Source: Flavobacterium noncentrifugens | GTDB taxonomy: Bacteria; Bacteroidota; Bacteroidia; Flavobacteriales; Flavobacteriaceae | Length of the DNA: 64,000 nt | Direction of reading: 5' to 3' | Assembly: GCF_900100375.1 (NCBI RefSeq) | Contig: NZ_FNEZ01000006.1 | Coordinates: 171,435-235,434, forward strand | Shown here: one piece after another, positions 26,854-37,532 of the stretch | Numbering within the stretch: position 1 is the first letter of the stretch | Layout of the letters: each line of letters begins with the position of its first letter | Made by a program: the position numbers and the translations under genes | The notes under the pieces: generated by a model | The model's database searches: none | Seen by the model: the letters and a program-made list of their open reading frames with translations, nothing else | Told to the model about the DNA's origin: nothing

Positions 26854-27933
26854 ATGAAAAAAGTCTACATTTTATTCCTGTCTTTGTTTGTAATGACAGG
26901 TTTTTCCCAAGCTCCTGCAGGATATTATTCCAACGCCACCGGAACGGGTTACGCTTTAAAAACGCAATTGTACAACATCATCAAAGGGCATATTGACCGT
27001 GGGTATGATGGACTGTATGTCACTTATCAAACATCTGATAAGGATATTTTTTACGAAAATGATGGCACTGTACTTGACATGTACTCAGAAAATCCAACTG
27101 GAGTTGACCCATATAATTTCTCTTTAGGAACTGCCGACAGATGTGGGAATTATACTGCCGAAGGCGACTGTTATAATAGAGAGCATATCATCCCGCAATC
27201 TGTTTTTAATGAAGCAGCACCTATGCACAATGATGCGCATTTTATTACGCCTACAGACGGTAAAGTAAATGGCGTAAGAAGCAATTTTCCTCACGGGAAG
27301 GTTGGCGTAGCTTCTTCTACTTCCTTAAATGGATCGAAACTAGGGCCAGGAATTAATTCAGGTTATGCTGCCGGATATTCTGGTACCGTTTTCGAACCAA
27401 TCGATGAATTTAAAGGTGATATTGCGCGGATGTACTTTTACTTTGCAACACGCTATGAAAATGTAGTTTCTGGGTATTCTTATGCGATGTTTAACGGAAC
27501 AACCACTCAGGTTTTCACCGGTGCATTTAAGAACATTCTTTTAGAATGGAACAGAATGGATCCTGTAAGTGACAGGGAAATCTCAAGAAACAACGCAGTT
27601 TATGCACGCCAGAACAACAGAAATCCATACATCGACCGTCCAGAATTTGTAAATGAAATCTGGGGCCAGCCGCTTGCTACATCAGATTACGATGTATTGG
27701 CTGATGTAACTGTTTATCCAAATCCTGCATACGACCAGAAAATCAACATCCATTCAGAAAATGACCTTGACGAAATTCAACTGGTAAACATCAATGGACA
27801 AATCATGTTGCAGATTCAAAAACCTGTAGCCAATGACCACAATTACGAGCTTGGAAATCTACCTCAAGGATTCTATTTCCTAAGATTATCTGCAGGAAAT
27901 CAAATAACTACGAAAAAAGTATTGGTGAATTAA
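26854..27933 (+). CDS. T9SS-secreted endonuclease I, paralogue 1
   Basis: 359 residues. The signal peptide ends at GFSQ. The EndA/NucM-type nuclease core contains CYNREHIIPQSVFN (catalytic His and Asn), NDAHFITPTDGKVN and GDIARMYFYFATRY, so it should cut DNA and RNA outside the cell. The last 75 residues (VYPNPAYDQKIN to TTKKVLVN) are a type A T9SS sorting domain. A related gene lies 120 bp downstream; the two tails are almost identical while the nuclease parts have diverged. Confidence 0.88.
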   Translation: MKKVYILFLSLFVMTGFSQAPAGYYSNATGTGYALKTQLYNIIKGHIDRGYDGLYVTYQTSDKDIFYENDGTVLDMYSENPTGVDPYNFSLGTADRCGNYTAEGDCYNREHIIPQSVFNEAAPMHNDAHFITPTDGKVNGVRSNFPHGKVGVASSTSLNGSKLGPGINSGYAAGYSGTVFEPIDEFKGDIARMYFYFATRYENVVSGYSYAMFNGTTTQVFTGAFKNILLEWNRMDPVSDREISRNNAVYARQNNRNPYIDRPEFVNEIWGQPLATSDYDVLADVTVYPNPAYDQKINIHSENDLDEIQLVNINGQIMLQIQKPVANDHNYELGNLPQGFYFLRLSAGNQITTKKVLVN

Positions 27934-27957
27934 TTTCAACAATACCGTTTATAAATT

Positions 27958-27988
27958 ATGCCTTTCACAACAGAAAGGCATTTTTTTT
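27958..27988 (+). terminator. Terminator between the endonuclease genes
   Basis: TGCCTTTC, ACAACA, GAAAGGCA and eight T. Confidence 0.82.
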
Positions 27989-28056
27989 GAACAAAAGTTA
28001 AAGTTTATTGCCAATCCAAATATCCGTATAACTTTGCCATCCGAAAAAATCTACAT

Positions 28057-29154
28057 ATGAACAAATTCTATTCAATTGCTGCCTTGCTTACAACAGGCTT
28101 GATAATGGCACAAGCGGGATCACCTGCAACTTATTACAGTGATATCAATTTCAACCAGTCGGCTGCAGCCTTAAAAACTGCAATTTCAACAAAAATCACT
28201 GCAACACATACCAAAACGCTCAATTACAGCCAGGCTGAAGAAGCGTTGAAAATTGTTGACATTGATCCGGACGATGCAACCAAAACAAATGTTTTATTGT
28301 TGTACGGATTCAGCAACAACATCTGTCCTTCAAGCACCGCTGACGACAATGACCACAGAAGAAGAAACAAAAACAGTGATGGCGGAGGCGCGAGCTGCCA
28401 ATGGAACCGCGAACATACGTATGCAAAATCATTGGGAACGCCAGATTTGGGAACTTCAGGGCCGGGAGCAGATGCACACCATTTAAGAGCTTCTGATGTG
28501 CAGAGAAACGGCGACCGGGGAAGTGAAAAATTCACAGCCGGGACAGGAACTTCACACGATGTTACTTCGGCAACCTGGTATCCGGGTGACGAATGGAAAG
28601 GTGATGTCGCCCGCATGGTCATGTATATGTACTTAAGATATGGCAACCGTTGCCTTCCTAAAAATGTCGGTGTTGGAACTGCAGTTGCAAATGACAGCAA
28701 CATGATCGATTTATTTTTGAAATGGAATGCCGAAGATCCGATATCTGCAGTTGAAGACCAAAGAAACACTTATCTTGGTGATGCATCAAATACTTACGGA
28801 CAAGGAAATAGAAACCCTTTTATTGACAATCCGTATCTGGCAACAGTCATCTGGGGCGGGCAGCCAGCAGAAAACCGTTGGCCGGATGTATTTCTTGCCA
28901 CTGATGCATTTGATGTCATGTCAGGAATTTCTATCTATCCAAATCCTTCGAACGACAATAGGATCAATATCGATTCAGAAGCCGACTTGGATGAAATCCA
29001 GTTGATAAACATCAATGGACAAATCGTGCAACAGATCAAAAAACCGGTTTCAATCAACCATACCTACACCGTTGAAGATTTACCAAAAGGATTTTATTTT
29101 CTAAAACTAAATGCTAACAATCAATCTACTACGAAAAAAATAATCGTGAATTAA
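28057..29154 (+). CDS. T9SS-secreted endonuclease I, paralogue 2
   Basis: 365 residues with a signal peptide (TTGLIMAQ). The nuclease core has CQWNREHTYAKSLG, GADAHHLRASDVQRNGDRGS and WKGDVARMVMYMYLRYG, the His-Asn-His-like endonuclease I site. The C-terminal sorting domain starts at SIYPNPSNDNRIN. It has more of the full EndA motif set than paralogue 1. Together the pair probably digests extracellular nucleic acid for nutrients. Confidence 0.88.
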   Translation: MNKFYSIAALLTTGLIMAQAGSPATYYSDINFNQSAAALKTAISTKITATHTKTLNYSQAEEALKIVDIDPDDATKTNVLLLYGFSNNICPSSTADDNDHRRRNKNSDGGGASCQWNREHTYAKSLGTPDLGTSGPGADAHHLRASDVQRNGDRGSEKFTAGTGTSHDVTSATWYPGDEWKGDVARMVMYMYLRYGNRCLPKNVGVGTAVANDSNMIDLFLKWNAEDPISAVEDQRNTYLGDASNTYGQGNRNPFIDNPYLATVIWGGQPAENRWPDVFLATDAFDVMSGISIYPNPSNDNRINIDSEADLDEIQLININGQIVQQIKKPVSINHTYTVEDLPKGFYFLKLNANNQSTTKKIIVN

Positions 29155-29178
29155 GCTAATTATTCTACTTTTTCATAT

Positions 29179-29210
29179 AGCCCGCCAAAAAAATGGCGGG
29201 CTTTTTTTAT
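29179..29210 (+). terminator. Terminator after endonuclease paralogue 2
   Basis: AGCCCGCCA and TGGCGGGCT around AAAAAA, then seven T. Confidence 0.88.
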
Positions 29211-29320
29211 ATCTGTATTTTATTTATCAGCATTAAATTTTTTTATATGGATGATTGTTTTATTTTTGATTCCAAATCTTAAAATTTTCTTAAAAACGAA
29301 TTTTTTCCAAAGACTCAAAA

Positions 29321-32300
29321 ATGAAAAAAATATACTTTCTTCTGATCCTTTTGCCCTTTTTCATGTCTGCTCAAAATGAAAAGCAAAAAGTAGTGATTGC
29401 TGCAAAATCGGATGTCAAAGCGCTTCAAAGCATCTCTAAAAAACAGGAAGCCTTTTTTAAAGAGAACAGGAAGCTCGCAAATGATCTGGCAAAACAGTAC
29501 AACTGGCCCAAAGAAATAAAGACTAAAGATGATTTTTCTGTGCTTGTAGGGGTTTCAGACCGTTTAAAACCAATCTATTACACTACATTCAACCGCGGCG
29601 CAGGAGTGACGTCACGTGCCAATAAATTGTATACTGACGGTGGACTTGGGCTTAACATTCAGGGAGAAAACATGACTTCTGCCGTTTGGGATGCCGGTGC
29701 TGCTTTGCATTCACACCAGCTTTTTAGCGGGCGCGTACAAATCATGGACAATACCGCCGAGACACATTATCATTCTACGCATGTCGCCGGGACAATCATG
29801 GGTTCAGATCAATTTCAGAACGGTGCAGCACGTGGAATGGCTTTTAAGTCGAACATGCAATCTTACGACTGGAGCAATGATCTTGCAGAAATTGCTGTGG
29901 CCGCAGCCAATGGATTGCTGTTATCCAATCATTCTTACGGCATAAATCCGTATTTTATGGAAGCGTACCAATGGGGAAAATACAACGAATCGGCACAAAC
30001 AATAGATGATATCATGTTCTTCGCTCCCTATTACCAGTTTGTCTGCGCTGCAGGAAACAGCAGAAATGATTTCAATACCGGGAAAAATGGCTACGATCTC
30101 ATCAGCGGCCATGGTGTGAGTAAAAACGGAATCACGGTGGCAGCTGTAAATGAAGTGCAGGATTATACCGGGCCGGAAACTGTAGTCATGTCTGAATTCA
30201 GCAGTTGGGGCCCAACAGATGACGGCCGGATCAAGCCCGATATTTCGGCGAAAGGCGTGAATACATTCTCAGCAGTTGATGATTCCAATACAGGATATGG
30301 CGTTCTTTCAGGAACTTCTATGGCTTCGCCAAGCGTAAGCGGCACTTTGCTCCTGCTCCAGCAATACTACAACCAGCGCAACAATTCATTTATGCGGGCG
30401 GCTACTTTGCGTGGGCTGATGATTCATACTGCAGACGAAGCCGGTACAAATCCGGGGCCTGATTACGCATTTGGATACGGGTTAATTAATGCCGAAAAAG
30501 CTGCGGATGTCATCACTAAAAACGGCAACCAGGCATATATTCAGGAAAATAACCTGCAACAGGGCGAAACGTTTTCCCTTGCGGTCAAAGCTATTGGAAA
30601 TGAACCGCTTGTTGCGACTTTATCGTGGACAGATCCAAAAGGAAACATTCCGGCCCAAACCATCGACCTCAATACGCCAAGCCTAGTTAATGATCTCGAC
30701 ATCAGAATTACTAGGGGAACAGATACATTTTTACCGTGGAAACTCGACCCGGCCTTGCCATCGGCGGCAGCCACAAAATCTGACAATACCGTTGACAATG
30801 TCGAAAAACAGGAAATCCAGAACCCTTCCGGAAATTATGTCGTGACAGTGTCGCATAAAGGCGTTTTGTTGAATAATGCCCAACGATATTCTTTGATCAT
30901 TTCGGGGAATACCGTTACCGATTTCTGGTTTACAACAAATGAAAGTACGAAAAGCATTTGTAGGGGAAGCAATACGGCAACCATCCCATTTCAGTTAAAT
31001 ACCAAATCTGAATTTAGCGGAACCGTGGCTTTGTCTGCTTTGAACCTTCCCAATGGCGTTACTGCCGCATTCAGTCCGCAGCTCTTGTTGGCTTCCGGAC
31101 CGTTTGTGCTGACTTTAAATGGCCTGGACCAATTGGCATTAGGAAATTACCCTTTCTCCATCAAAGGGCAGTCTGCGTCGGATGAATTCGAGATGAACCT
31201 TGTTTTAAAAGTCTTATCATCGGATTTTTCAACGATCACGCCACTGCTTCCTACCAACAATGCCGTCGGGATTAGCAATCCGGTAAACTTTTCATGGACA
31301 GCCGATGCCATAGCCGAAAGCTACGAAATTCAGATTGCAGCTTCAGCTGATTTTGATCCGATAATCGAAACTGCAACGGTATTTTCAAACATGTATGCTG
31401 CTTTAACTTTAAAAAACAACAACAGGTATTTCTGGCGCGTAAAAGGCAAAAACGGTTGCGCATCCGGAAATTATTCAACACCGGTTTCATTTATTACGAG
31501 TTGTCTCGCCTTGACTGATTTTACAGTTTTACGAACCAACTCAACAACAGCTACCATCAGCTGGACAGAACAGGCTGCTGCATCCTCATGGCAGCTTAGG
31601 GTTGTACCCCAAGGCAATTTGCCTTCAGGCCCTGCAATTACTGTAGCGACAAATCCGTTTACGGTAACAGGCTTGAATTCAAATACCTGTTACGACGCTT
31701 ATGTGTTACTCAGTTGTATTGACAGCGCACCTGTATGGACCGGGCCTTATACTTTTTGCACCCAGCCCGATTACTGCAATGGCGCGCATTTCTATGATAC
31801 GGGCGGCGCTACAAACAATTATCCGGACAACGAGCAAAAAATCACCACTATTTATCCTGAAAATCTAGGTGACAGGATTAAAGCGCGATTCCTTAATATG
31901 AACTTATTAGATTATCAGGACAATCTTGAAATTTACAATGGTCCAAATACAAACTCCCAGATTATCTATGCCAGTTACTGGGGCAATCCTCCCGGAACTG
32001 TCGTTTCAAATCATGAATCGGGTGCGCTGACTTTTAAATTTACATCCAATGGCAATGAAAATTCAACTGGCTGGGATGCTGAAATCATCTGTGAACCGCT
32101 TCCGCCTTGCCCATATTCCCCGGTTCAGCCTTTTGTAACAAGCGTGAACGCGACAACTGCTACAATCGCATGGTATGATTATGTAAATCCGGTTTCGTGG
32201 GAAGTCGAAATTGTATTGAAAGATCAGGTGCCAACCGGTACTGGAACCATTACGAACACCAAACCTTATCCTGTAGCAGGGCTTATTAAAAATACCTGTT

Positions 32301-35300
32301 ATGATTTTTATATCAGGTCAGTTTGTGCAAACGGCCCTTCATCATGGACAGGCCCATTTTCATTTTGCACCACTCCGGATTTCTGCGGTGGCGATCATTT
32401 TTATGATACCGGAGGCCTAACGGGGAATTACCAGCCCAATGAATATTATCAAAAACAAATTTTTCCAGATGCTCCGGGACAACGCATACGTGCTACATTC
32501 AATAGTCTTGATCTCGGGCAGGAATGCTGCGATGCTTTAGACATTTACAACGGGCCGTCTTTTAACGGAAACCTGCTGTATCGTGGCACCACCGGAAATA
32601 TGCCGCCGTCTGTAGCCTCAACTTATTATGACGGATCGCTGACTTTCGTATTTTATTCCGGATACAATTCAACTGCTGCAGGCTGGGATGCGACAATCGT
32701 TTGTGAGCCTATGCCACCATGTGCCAACCCGCCGACAAATATTTTTGCTGATCAGATAAAATCTACGTCTGCCATTTTGTCCTGGGCAGAAAATTCAAAT
32801 GCAGTTTCATGGGATGTTGAAATTGTTCTACGAAATGCCGTTCCAACTGGCATTGGCAATAGGGTAACCAACAATTATTTCCACAACGTTACCGGACTTC
32901 AGAAAGATACGTGTTATGATATTTATGTGCGTTCCAACTGTTCGGATGGATCATCAACATGGACAGGCCCGTATCAATTTTGCACGATTCCAGATTATTG
33001 TGCAGGCGATCATTTCTATGACAACGGAGGGCCTGATGGAAATTATATTCCGACAAATTACAGCGTGACTACCATTTACCCTGATCATGACGGGGAACGT
33101 ATAAAAGCTATTTTCAATACTTTCTCAATCGAAGAATGTTGTTCCGGATTTTCTGTTTACAATGGAACAAATACTTTTTCGCAGTTGCTGTATTCGTATT
33201 CAGATCAGACTCCAACTCCGCAAACTTTGGTTTCAACCTATCCGACCGGGGCATTGACTTTTGCGTTTTATTCTTACGGCAGCACACCGCGTTCAGGCTG
33301 GGATGCAACAATTGTTTGTGAGCCAATGCCTCCTTGCCCGAACAGGCCAACTGACATTGACGTATACAACATCTCAAAAACAACTGCTACAGTGGATTGG
33401 TTTGAAAATTCCGGCAGCAATTCCTGGATGGTTGAAGTGGTTCCCACCGGAACTGCTCCTACAGGCACCGGTATTACTACGAACATTAAACCTTACTACG
33501 CCACAGGCTTAACAAAAAATACCTGTTATGATGTTTATGTAAAATCTGTTTGCACGAATGGCCCTTCAGACTGGACCGGCCCTTATAAATTTTGTACCCT
33601 TCCGGATTATTGTGGCGGCGATCACTTTTATGACAGTGGCGGCCCAACAGCGAATTATCTTCCTAACGAATATAAAATGACCACCATTTCACCCGATAAT
33701 CCAAATGACAGGATTCGGGCGGTTTTCAATAGTTTTAACATTGCCAACTGTTGTGCTTCTATGGTTATATACAATGGGTCTAATACCTCTTCACCGGTAT
33801 TGTATAACAGTTATGGAAATTCGGCAGCACCTACAACGTTTGCCTCTACGCATGCTTCCGGCGCACTGACATTTGTATTTTATTCCTACAGTGATACAAC
33901 ACTTTCCGGCTGGGATGCAACAATTATCTGCGAACCAATGCCTCCATGTGTCAATCCGCCAACAAATGTGATGCTCACAAATGCGACTACATCTACGGTT
34001 ACCGTTTCATGGTCTGAAAATTCAGCAGCGACACAATGGGAAATATTAAAATTACCAAATGGTGCTTCCCCTACGGGGCCAGGAACGGTTTGCAATACCA
34101 ATTCTTTTACTTTCACTGATCTTGCATTGAATTCCTGTCAGAACATTTTTGTGCGGTCAATGTGTACCGACGGGCCTTCGTTGTGGGTTGGCCCATATAA
34201 TTTTTGCACCCAGCCGGATTATTGCAATGGCGTACATTTTTACGATACAGGCGGAGTGAGCGGCAATTATCAGAACGGAGAGAATTATGTAAAAAGTATC
34301 TTTCCTGAAACATCCGGCGGAAAAGTCAAAGCAATATTCAACAGCCTGGTATTGGAAAATTGCTGTGACCAATTGGCTGTTTTCAACGGGCCAAACGACC
34401 AAGGAGAAGTTTTGTTCAGCTACACCCAGCCAAAGGTATTTACTTCTACGCATCCAACAGGTGCATTAACTTTTAGGTTCTCTTCGGATGGCAGTTCAAC
34501 CAGCTCCGGCTGGGATGCTAGTATTTTATGTGAAGCGCCTGCCGCATGTCTAAACTATCCGATTTCCCTTATAGGGAGTGCGGTTTCGACTACTACTGCT
34601 GTTGCAAGCTGGTCGTATGTTCCGGGAATTACTTCCTGGCAGATCGCTATCGTTCCTGAAGGAGAAGTGCCGCACGAACAGTTTTACACGACGACCGTTA
34701 ATTCTTTTGCATTCAACGGATTGCTGCCCGGAACTTGCTATTACGTTTATGTAAGATCTGTTTGTAACGCAGGAACTTCAGGTTGGGCCGGGCCGTTAAA
34801 AATTTGTACCACTCCCGATTATTGTTCCGGAAATCATTTTTATGACACCGGCGGGCCGTTTGGAACTTATCAGGATGCAGAGAATTATACGACAACCATT
34901 TATCCGGATCAGCCAGATAAAAAGGTGAATGCCGTGTTTAACAGTTTCCAATTGGAAAGCTGCTGCGATTACCTTAGCATTTACGATGGGCCTGATCATA
35001 CTTTCCCGAGGTTGTCACAATCTTTTGGCAGCAATTCGCCAGGATCAGTTACTTCGACACATGCAAGCGGTGCTTTGACATTTGCTTTTTATTCAGATGG
35101 GAGCCAGACTTACAGCGGCTGGGATGCAACGATAAATTGCGCCACTTTGGCAAATGAGGAAATCAGCGGTGTGTTCGATAATTTTGATTATGCTCCAAAT
35201 CCGGTAATCAATGCCTTGCATATTAAAGCTGCAAAGAGCATAAAAGAGTATCATATTTACAGTATTGAAGGCAAGTTGCTGAAACGTGAAACGGCCAACA

Positions 35301-35407
35301 GCCTTGATTTTGAGATTGATCTTTCAAGTTTCAACACCGGAAGTTACCTGATTCGTTTTACTGATGAAAACCAGAACGCCAAAACCATCAAGGTGCTGAA
35401 AAAATAA
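29321..35407 (+). CDS. Giant T9SS subtilase with six FN3-CUB repeats
   Basis: 2028 residues. Signal peptide to about residue 17; an inhibitor-like propeptide follows. The S8 peptidase domain (about 115-400) has Asp124 (VWDAGAALH), His154 (HSTHVAGT), oxyanion Asn246 (AAGN) and Ser333 (GTSMASP), so it should be active. After a jelly-roll segment (about 410-535) and a WTADAIAESYEIQI FN3-like module come six copies of an approximately 200-residue unit. Each unit has an FN3 domain ending CTxPDYC, then a CUB-like domain starting HFYDTGG and containing CCD-L-IYNGP and WDATI-CEPMPPC. The last 75 residues are a T9SS sorting domain. A secreted protease whose repeats probably bind protein or glycan substrates. 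Confidence 0.88.
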   Translation: MKKIYFLLILLPFFMSAQNEKQKVVIAAKSDVKALQSISKKQEAFFKENRKLANDLAKQYNWPKEIKTKDDFSVLVGVSDRLKPIYYTTFNRGAGVTSRANKLYTDGGLGLNIQGENMTSAVWDAGAALHSHQLFSGRVQIMDNTAETHYHSTHVAGTIMGSDQFQNGAARGMAFKSNMQSYDWSNDLAEIAVAAANGLLLSNHSYGINPYFMEAYQWGKYNESAQTIDDIMFFAPYYQFVCAAGNSRNDFNTGKNGYDLISGHGVSKNGITVAAVNEVQDYTGPETVVMSEFSSWGPTDDGRIKPDISAKGVNTFSAVDDSNTGYGVLSGTSMASPSVSGTLLLLQQYYNQRNNSFMRAATLRGLMIHTADEAGTNPGPDYAFGYGLINAEKAADVITKNGNQAYIQENNLQQGETFSLAVKAIGNEPLVATLSWTDPKGNIPAQTIDLNTPSLVNDLDIRITRGTDTFLPWKLDPALPSAAATKSDNTVDNVEKQEIQNPSGNYVVTVSHKGVLLNNAQRYSLIISGNTVTDFWFTTNESTKSICRGSNTATIPFQLNTKSEFSGTVALSALNLPNGVTAAFSPQLLLASGPFVLTLNGLDQLALGNYPFSIKGQSASDEFEMNLVLKVLSSDFSTITPLLPTNNAVGISNPVNFSWTADAIAESYEIQIAASADFDPIIETATVFSNMYAALTLKNNNRYFWRVKGKNGCASGNYSTPVSFITSCLALTDFTVLRTNSTTATISWTEQAAASSWQLRVVPQGNLPSGPAITVATNPFTVTGLNSNTCYDAYVLLSCIDSAPVWTGPYTFCTQPDYCNGAHFYDTGGATNNYPDNEQKITTIYPENLGDRIKARFLNMNLLDYQDNLEIYNGPNTNSQIIYASYWGNPPGTVVSNHESGALTFKFTSNGNENSTGWDAEIICEPLPPCPYSPVQPFVTSVNATTATIAWYDYVNPVSWEVEIVLKDQVPTGTGTITNTKPYPVAGLIKNTCYDFYIRSVCANGPSSWTGPFSFCTTPDFCGGDHFYDTGGLTGNYQPNEYYQKQIFPDAPGQRIRATFNSLDLGQECCDALDIYNGPSFNGNLLYRGTTGNMPPSVASTYYDGSLTFVFYSGYNSTAAGWDATIVCEPMPPCANPPTNIFADQIKSTSAILSWAENSNAVSWDVEIVLRNAVPTGIGNRVTNNYFHNVTGLQKDTCYDIYVRSNCSDGSSTWTGPYQFCTIPDYCAGDHFYDNGGPDGNYIPTNYSVTTIYPDHDGERIKAIFNTFSIEECCSGFSVYNGTNTFSQLLYSYSDQTPTPQTLVSTYPTGALTFAFYSYGSTPRSGWDATIVCEPMPPCPNRPTDIDVYNISKTTATVDWFENSGSNSWMVEVVPTGTAPTGTGITTNIKPYYATGLTKNTCYDVYVKSVCTNGPSDWTGPYKFCTLPDYCGGDHFYDSGGPTANYLPNEYKMTTISPDNPNDRIRAVFNSFNIANCCASMVIYNGSNTSSPVLYNSYGNSAAPTTFASTHASGALTFVFYSYSDTTLSGWDATIICEPMPPCVNPPTNVMLTNATTSTVTVSWSENSAATQWEILKLPNGASPTGPGTVCNTNSFTFTDLALNSCQNIFVRSMCTDGPSLWVGPYNFCTQPDYCNGVHFYDTGGVSGNYQNGENYVKSIFPETSGGKVKAIFNSLVLENCCDQLAVFNGPNDQGEVLFSYTQPKVFTSTHPTGALTFRFSSDGSSTSSGWDASILCEAPAACLNYPISLIGSAVSTTTAVASWSYVPGITSWQIAIVPEGEVPHEQFYTTTVNSFAFNGLLPGTCYYVYVRSVCNAGTSGWAGPLKICTTPDYCSGNHFYDTGGPFGTYQDAENYTTTIYPDQPDKKVNAVFNSFQLESCCDYLSIYDGPDHTFPRLSQSFGSNSPGSVTSTHASGALTFAFYSDGSQTYSGWDATINCATLANEEISGVFDNFDYAPNPVINALHIKAAKSIKEYHIYSIEGKLLKRETANSLDFEIDLSSFNTGSYLIRFTDENQNAKTIKVLKK

Positions 35408-35416
35408 ACTGAAAAT

Positions 35417-35450
35417 AAAAAAGTCCCGTAATCATACGGGACTTTTTTTA
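35417..35450 (+). terminator. Bidirectional terminator between the subtilase and rho
   Basis: AAAAGTCCCGTA and TACGGGACTTTTTTT; A and T runs on both sides let it work for both convergent genes. Confidence 0.88.
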
Positions 35451-35468
35451 TGATAAAAATTAAGAAAT

Positions 35469-37352
35469 TTAATCATTCATAGAAATCAGGAATTCTTCGT
35501 TGTTGCGTGTCTTTTTGAAACGGTCGTTAATGAAATCCATGGCTTCAACAGGATTCATGTCAGACAAATACTTTCTCATGATCCACATTCTTTGCAATGT
35601 TTTTTCATCAAGAAGCATATCGTCGCGTCGCGTGCTTGAAGAAGTAAGATCGATTGCAGGGAAAATCCGTTTGTTTGCAATTTTTCTGTCCAATTGCAAT
35701 TCCATGTTTCCAGTTCCTTTAAATTCTTCGAAGATCACTTCGTCCATTTTAGAGCCTGTTTCGGTTAATGCTGTAGCGATAATGCTCAGCGATCCGCCAT
35801 TTTCAACATTTCTGGCAGCTCCGAAAAAACGTTTTGGCTTTTGCAAGGCATTGGCATCTACACCACCACTCAACACTTTTCCTGAAGCGGGCTGAACCGT
35901 ATTATAAGCTCTGGCCAGACGCGTAATCGAGTCGAGCAAGATCACGACATCATGTCCGCATTCTACCAATCTTTTTGCTTTTTCAAGAACGATGTTTGCA
36001 ATTTTAACGTGTTCCTGTGGTTCGCGGTCAAAAGTCGAAGCAATCACTTCTCCCCTAACGCTGCGCTGCATATCGGTAACTTCTTCCGGTCGCTCATCAA
36101 TCAACAATACCAAAAGGTACACTTCGGGATGATTCGCAGCAATCGCATTGGCAATATCTTTCAGCAACATCGTTTTACCGGTTTTCGGCTGGGCTACGAT
36201 CATACCGCGCTGGCCTTTTCCGATAGGTGAAAACAAATCGATGATCCTGGTTGAAATCGTACTTTGCTTTTCTGCAAGCCTGAATTTTTCAGATGGAAAA
36301 ACCGGAGTCAAATGTTCAAATGAAACCCTGTCGCGAACGACTTGCGGATCGTGTCCGTTGATTTTTAAAACGCGCACCAATGGGAAGAATTTCTCGCCTT
36401 CTTTCGGAGGTCTTACTACACCTTTTACAGTATCTCCGGTTTTCAAACCAAATAACTTAATTTGTGAAACAGATAAATAAATATCATCAGGTGAAGCAAG
36501 ATAATTGTAATCTGAAGAACGCAGGAAACCGTAACCATCGGGCATCATTTCGAGTACGCCTTCACTTTCTATTATTCCGTCGAATTCGAAATCGGCATCA
36601 CGGAAATTATTACTTTTTTTATTTTTGAAATTCGGGTTTACGTTGCCGTTTGGCCCGTTTTGGTTTGGATTCTGATTTGGATTTTGGTTTCCGTTTGCAG
36701 CCTGGTTTCCGTTTGCAGCCTGGTTTCCGTTTGCAGCCTGGTTTCCGTTTGCGTTCGGATTGTTTGCGTTTGGATTGTTGGCATTCTGATTGTTTGCGTT
36801 CGGATTGTTCGCATTTTGGTTTCCGTTGCCATTTCCACTTTGGTTGCTGTTTTTAGCTAACTTATGGAGTTGGTTTGGATTGATTTTCTTCTCAGGCTGT
36901 TTTGGTTCAGTATTTTCTGCTGCGGGTTGTTCTGCAACTTCATCCCTGGCAACCGGCTCTTGCTGTTTTTTTGGAGCAATTTTCTTTTCGTAATCGGCTT
37001 TTTTAAACTTTATCGCTTTTGGTACGGTTTCGATTTTAGCCTGCTGATTGTCATTTTCTTGCTTTGGTTCAGCTACAACATCAGGTGCAGTCTCATCGGA
37101 AGCAGAAAAAAGGGTTTTGGATGCTTTGCTGATTGCAGGTTTAGTCTCTGCTGCAATGCGGTTTCTTTTAGGTTTTTCGGCAGCAGTCTCATCGGTTGGG
37201 GATGTATTTTCCTTTGGTTCCGAAGCTTGCTGGTCAAGAATCTGGTTGACCAAAACCTCTTTCTTTACACCGTTGAATTTTATTTTTTTAGATTTAGCGA
37301 TATCCTGAAGTTCAGGTAGCTTCATTTCTTTTAATACAGAAATATCAAACAT
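35469..37352 (-). CDS. rho: Transcription termination factor Rho with an Asn/Gln-rich insert
   Basis: 627 residues, much longer than E. coli Rho (419). The N-terminal 40 residues are a SAP-like Rho-N domain ([20 protein letters not shown]). Residues about 50-250 are an insert, first charged, then almost pure Asn/Gly/Gln/Ala/Pro. The RNA-binding cold-shock domain starts at [20 protein letters not shown]. The RecA-like motor has Walker [16 protein letters not shown] and the [10 protein letters not shown] loop. Rho is a ring helicase that ends transcription of untranslated RNA. Such disordered inserts are known from Bacteroidota and can drive condensation. Confidence 0.93.
   Translation of the reverse strand: MFDISVLKEMKLPELQDIAKSKKIKFNGVKKEVLVNQILDQQASEPKENTSPTDETAAEKPKRNRIAAETKPAISKASKTLFSASDETAPDVVAEPKQENDNQQAKIETVPKAIKFKKADYEKKIAPKKQQEPVARDEVAEQPAAENTEPKQPEKKINPNQLHKLAKNSNQSGNGNGNQNANNPNANNQNANNPNANNPNANGNQAANGNQAANGNQAANGNQNPNQNPNQNGPNGNVNPNFKNKKSNNFRDADFEFDGIIESEGVLEMMPDGYGFLRSSDYNYLASPDDIYLSVSQIKLFGLKTGDTVKGVVRPPKEGEKFFPLVRVLKINGHDPQVVRDRVSFEHLTPVFPSEKFRLAEKQSTISTRIIDLFSPIGKGQRGMIVAQPKTGKTMLLKDIANAIAANHPEVYLLVLLIDERPEEVTDMQRSVRGEVIASTFDREPQEHVKIANIVLEKAKRLVECGHDVVILLDSITRLARAYNTVQPASGKVLSGGVDANALQKPKRFFGAARNVENGGSLSIIATALTETGSKMDEVIFEEFKGTGNMELQLDRKIANKRIFPAIDLTSSSTRRDDMLLDEKTLQRMWIMRKYLSDMNPVEAMDFINDRFKKTRNNEEFLISMND
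36685..36752. repeat. 18-bp tandem repeat inside rho
   Basis: TGGTTTCCGTTTGCAGCC is repeated three times perfectly with a fourth partial copy. Read on the minus strand it encodes the GNQAAN hexapeptide of the disordered Rho insert, so copy number can vary without a frameshift. Confidence 0.85.
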
Positions 37353-37532
37353 GAATGTTATTTGAATTTAATTGATATGGAGATTGAAATAGTGGTAGTG
37401 ATTTTTATCCTTAAAACGGGCCGTAAAATGAAGTACTTACGATTTTGTTATGCAATAATACGAATAAAAATTTAGGTTGCAATAGTATTTATCAAAAAGA
37501 AAATATATTTTTGTGCAACAAATAAAGCATAA

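Noticed and set aside
33114..34999. Minus-strand frames within the subtilase gene
   Set aside because: They mirror the repeated FN3-CUB coding sequence and have no independent support.
36638..37319. Several frames on the plus strand opposite rho
   Set aside because: They are shadows of the repetitive Asn/Gln-rich rho insert on the minus strand.
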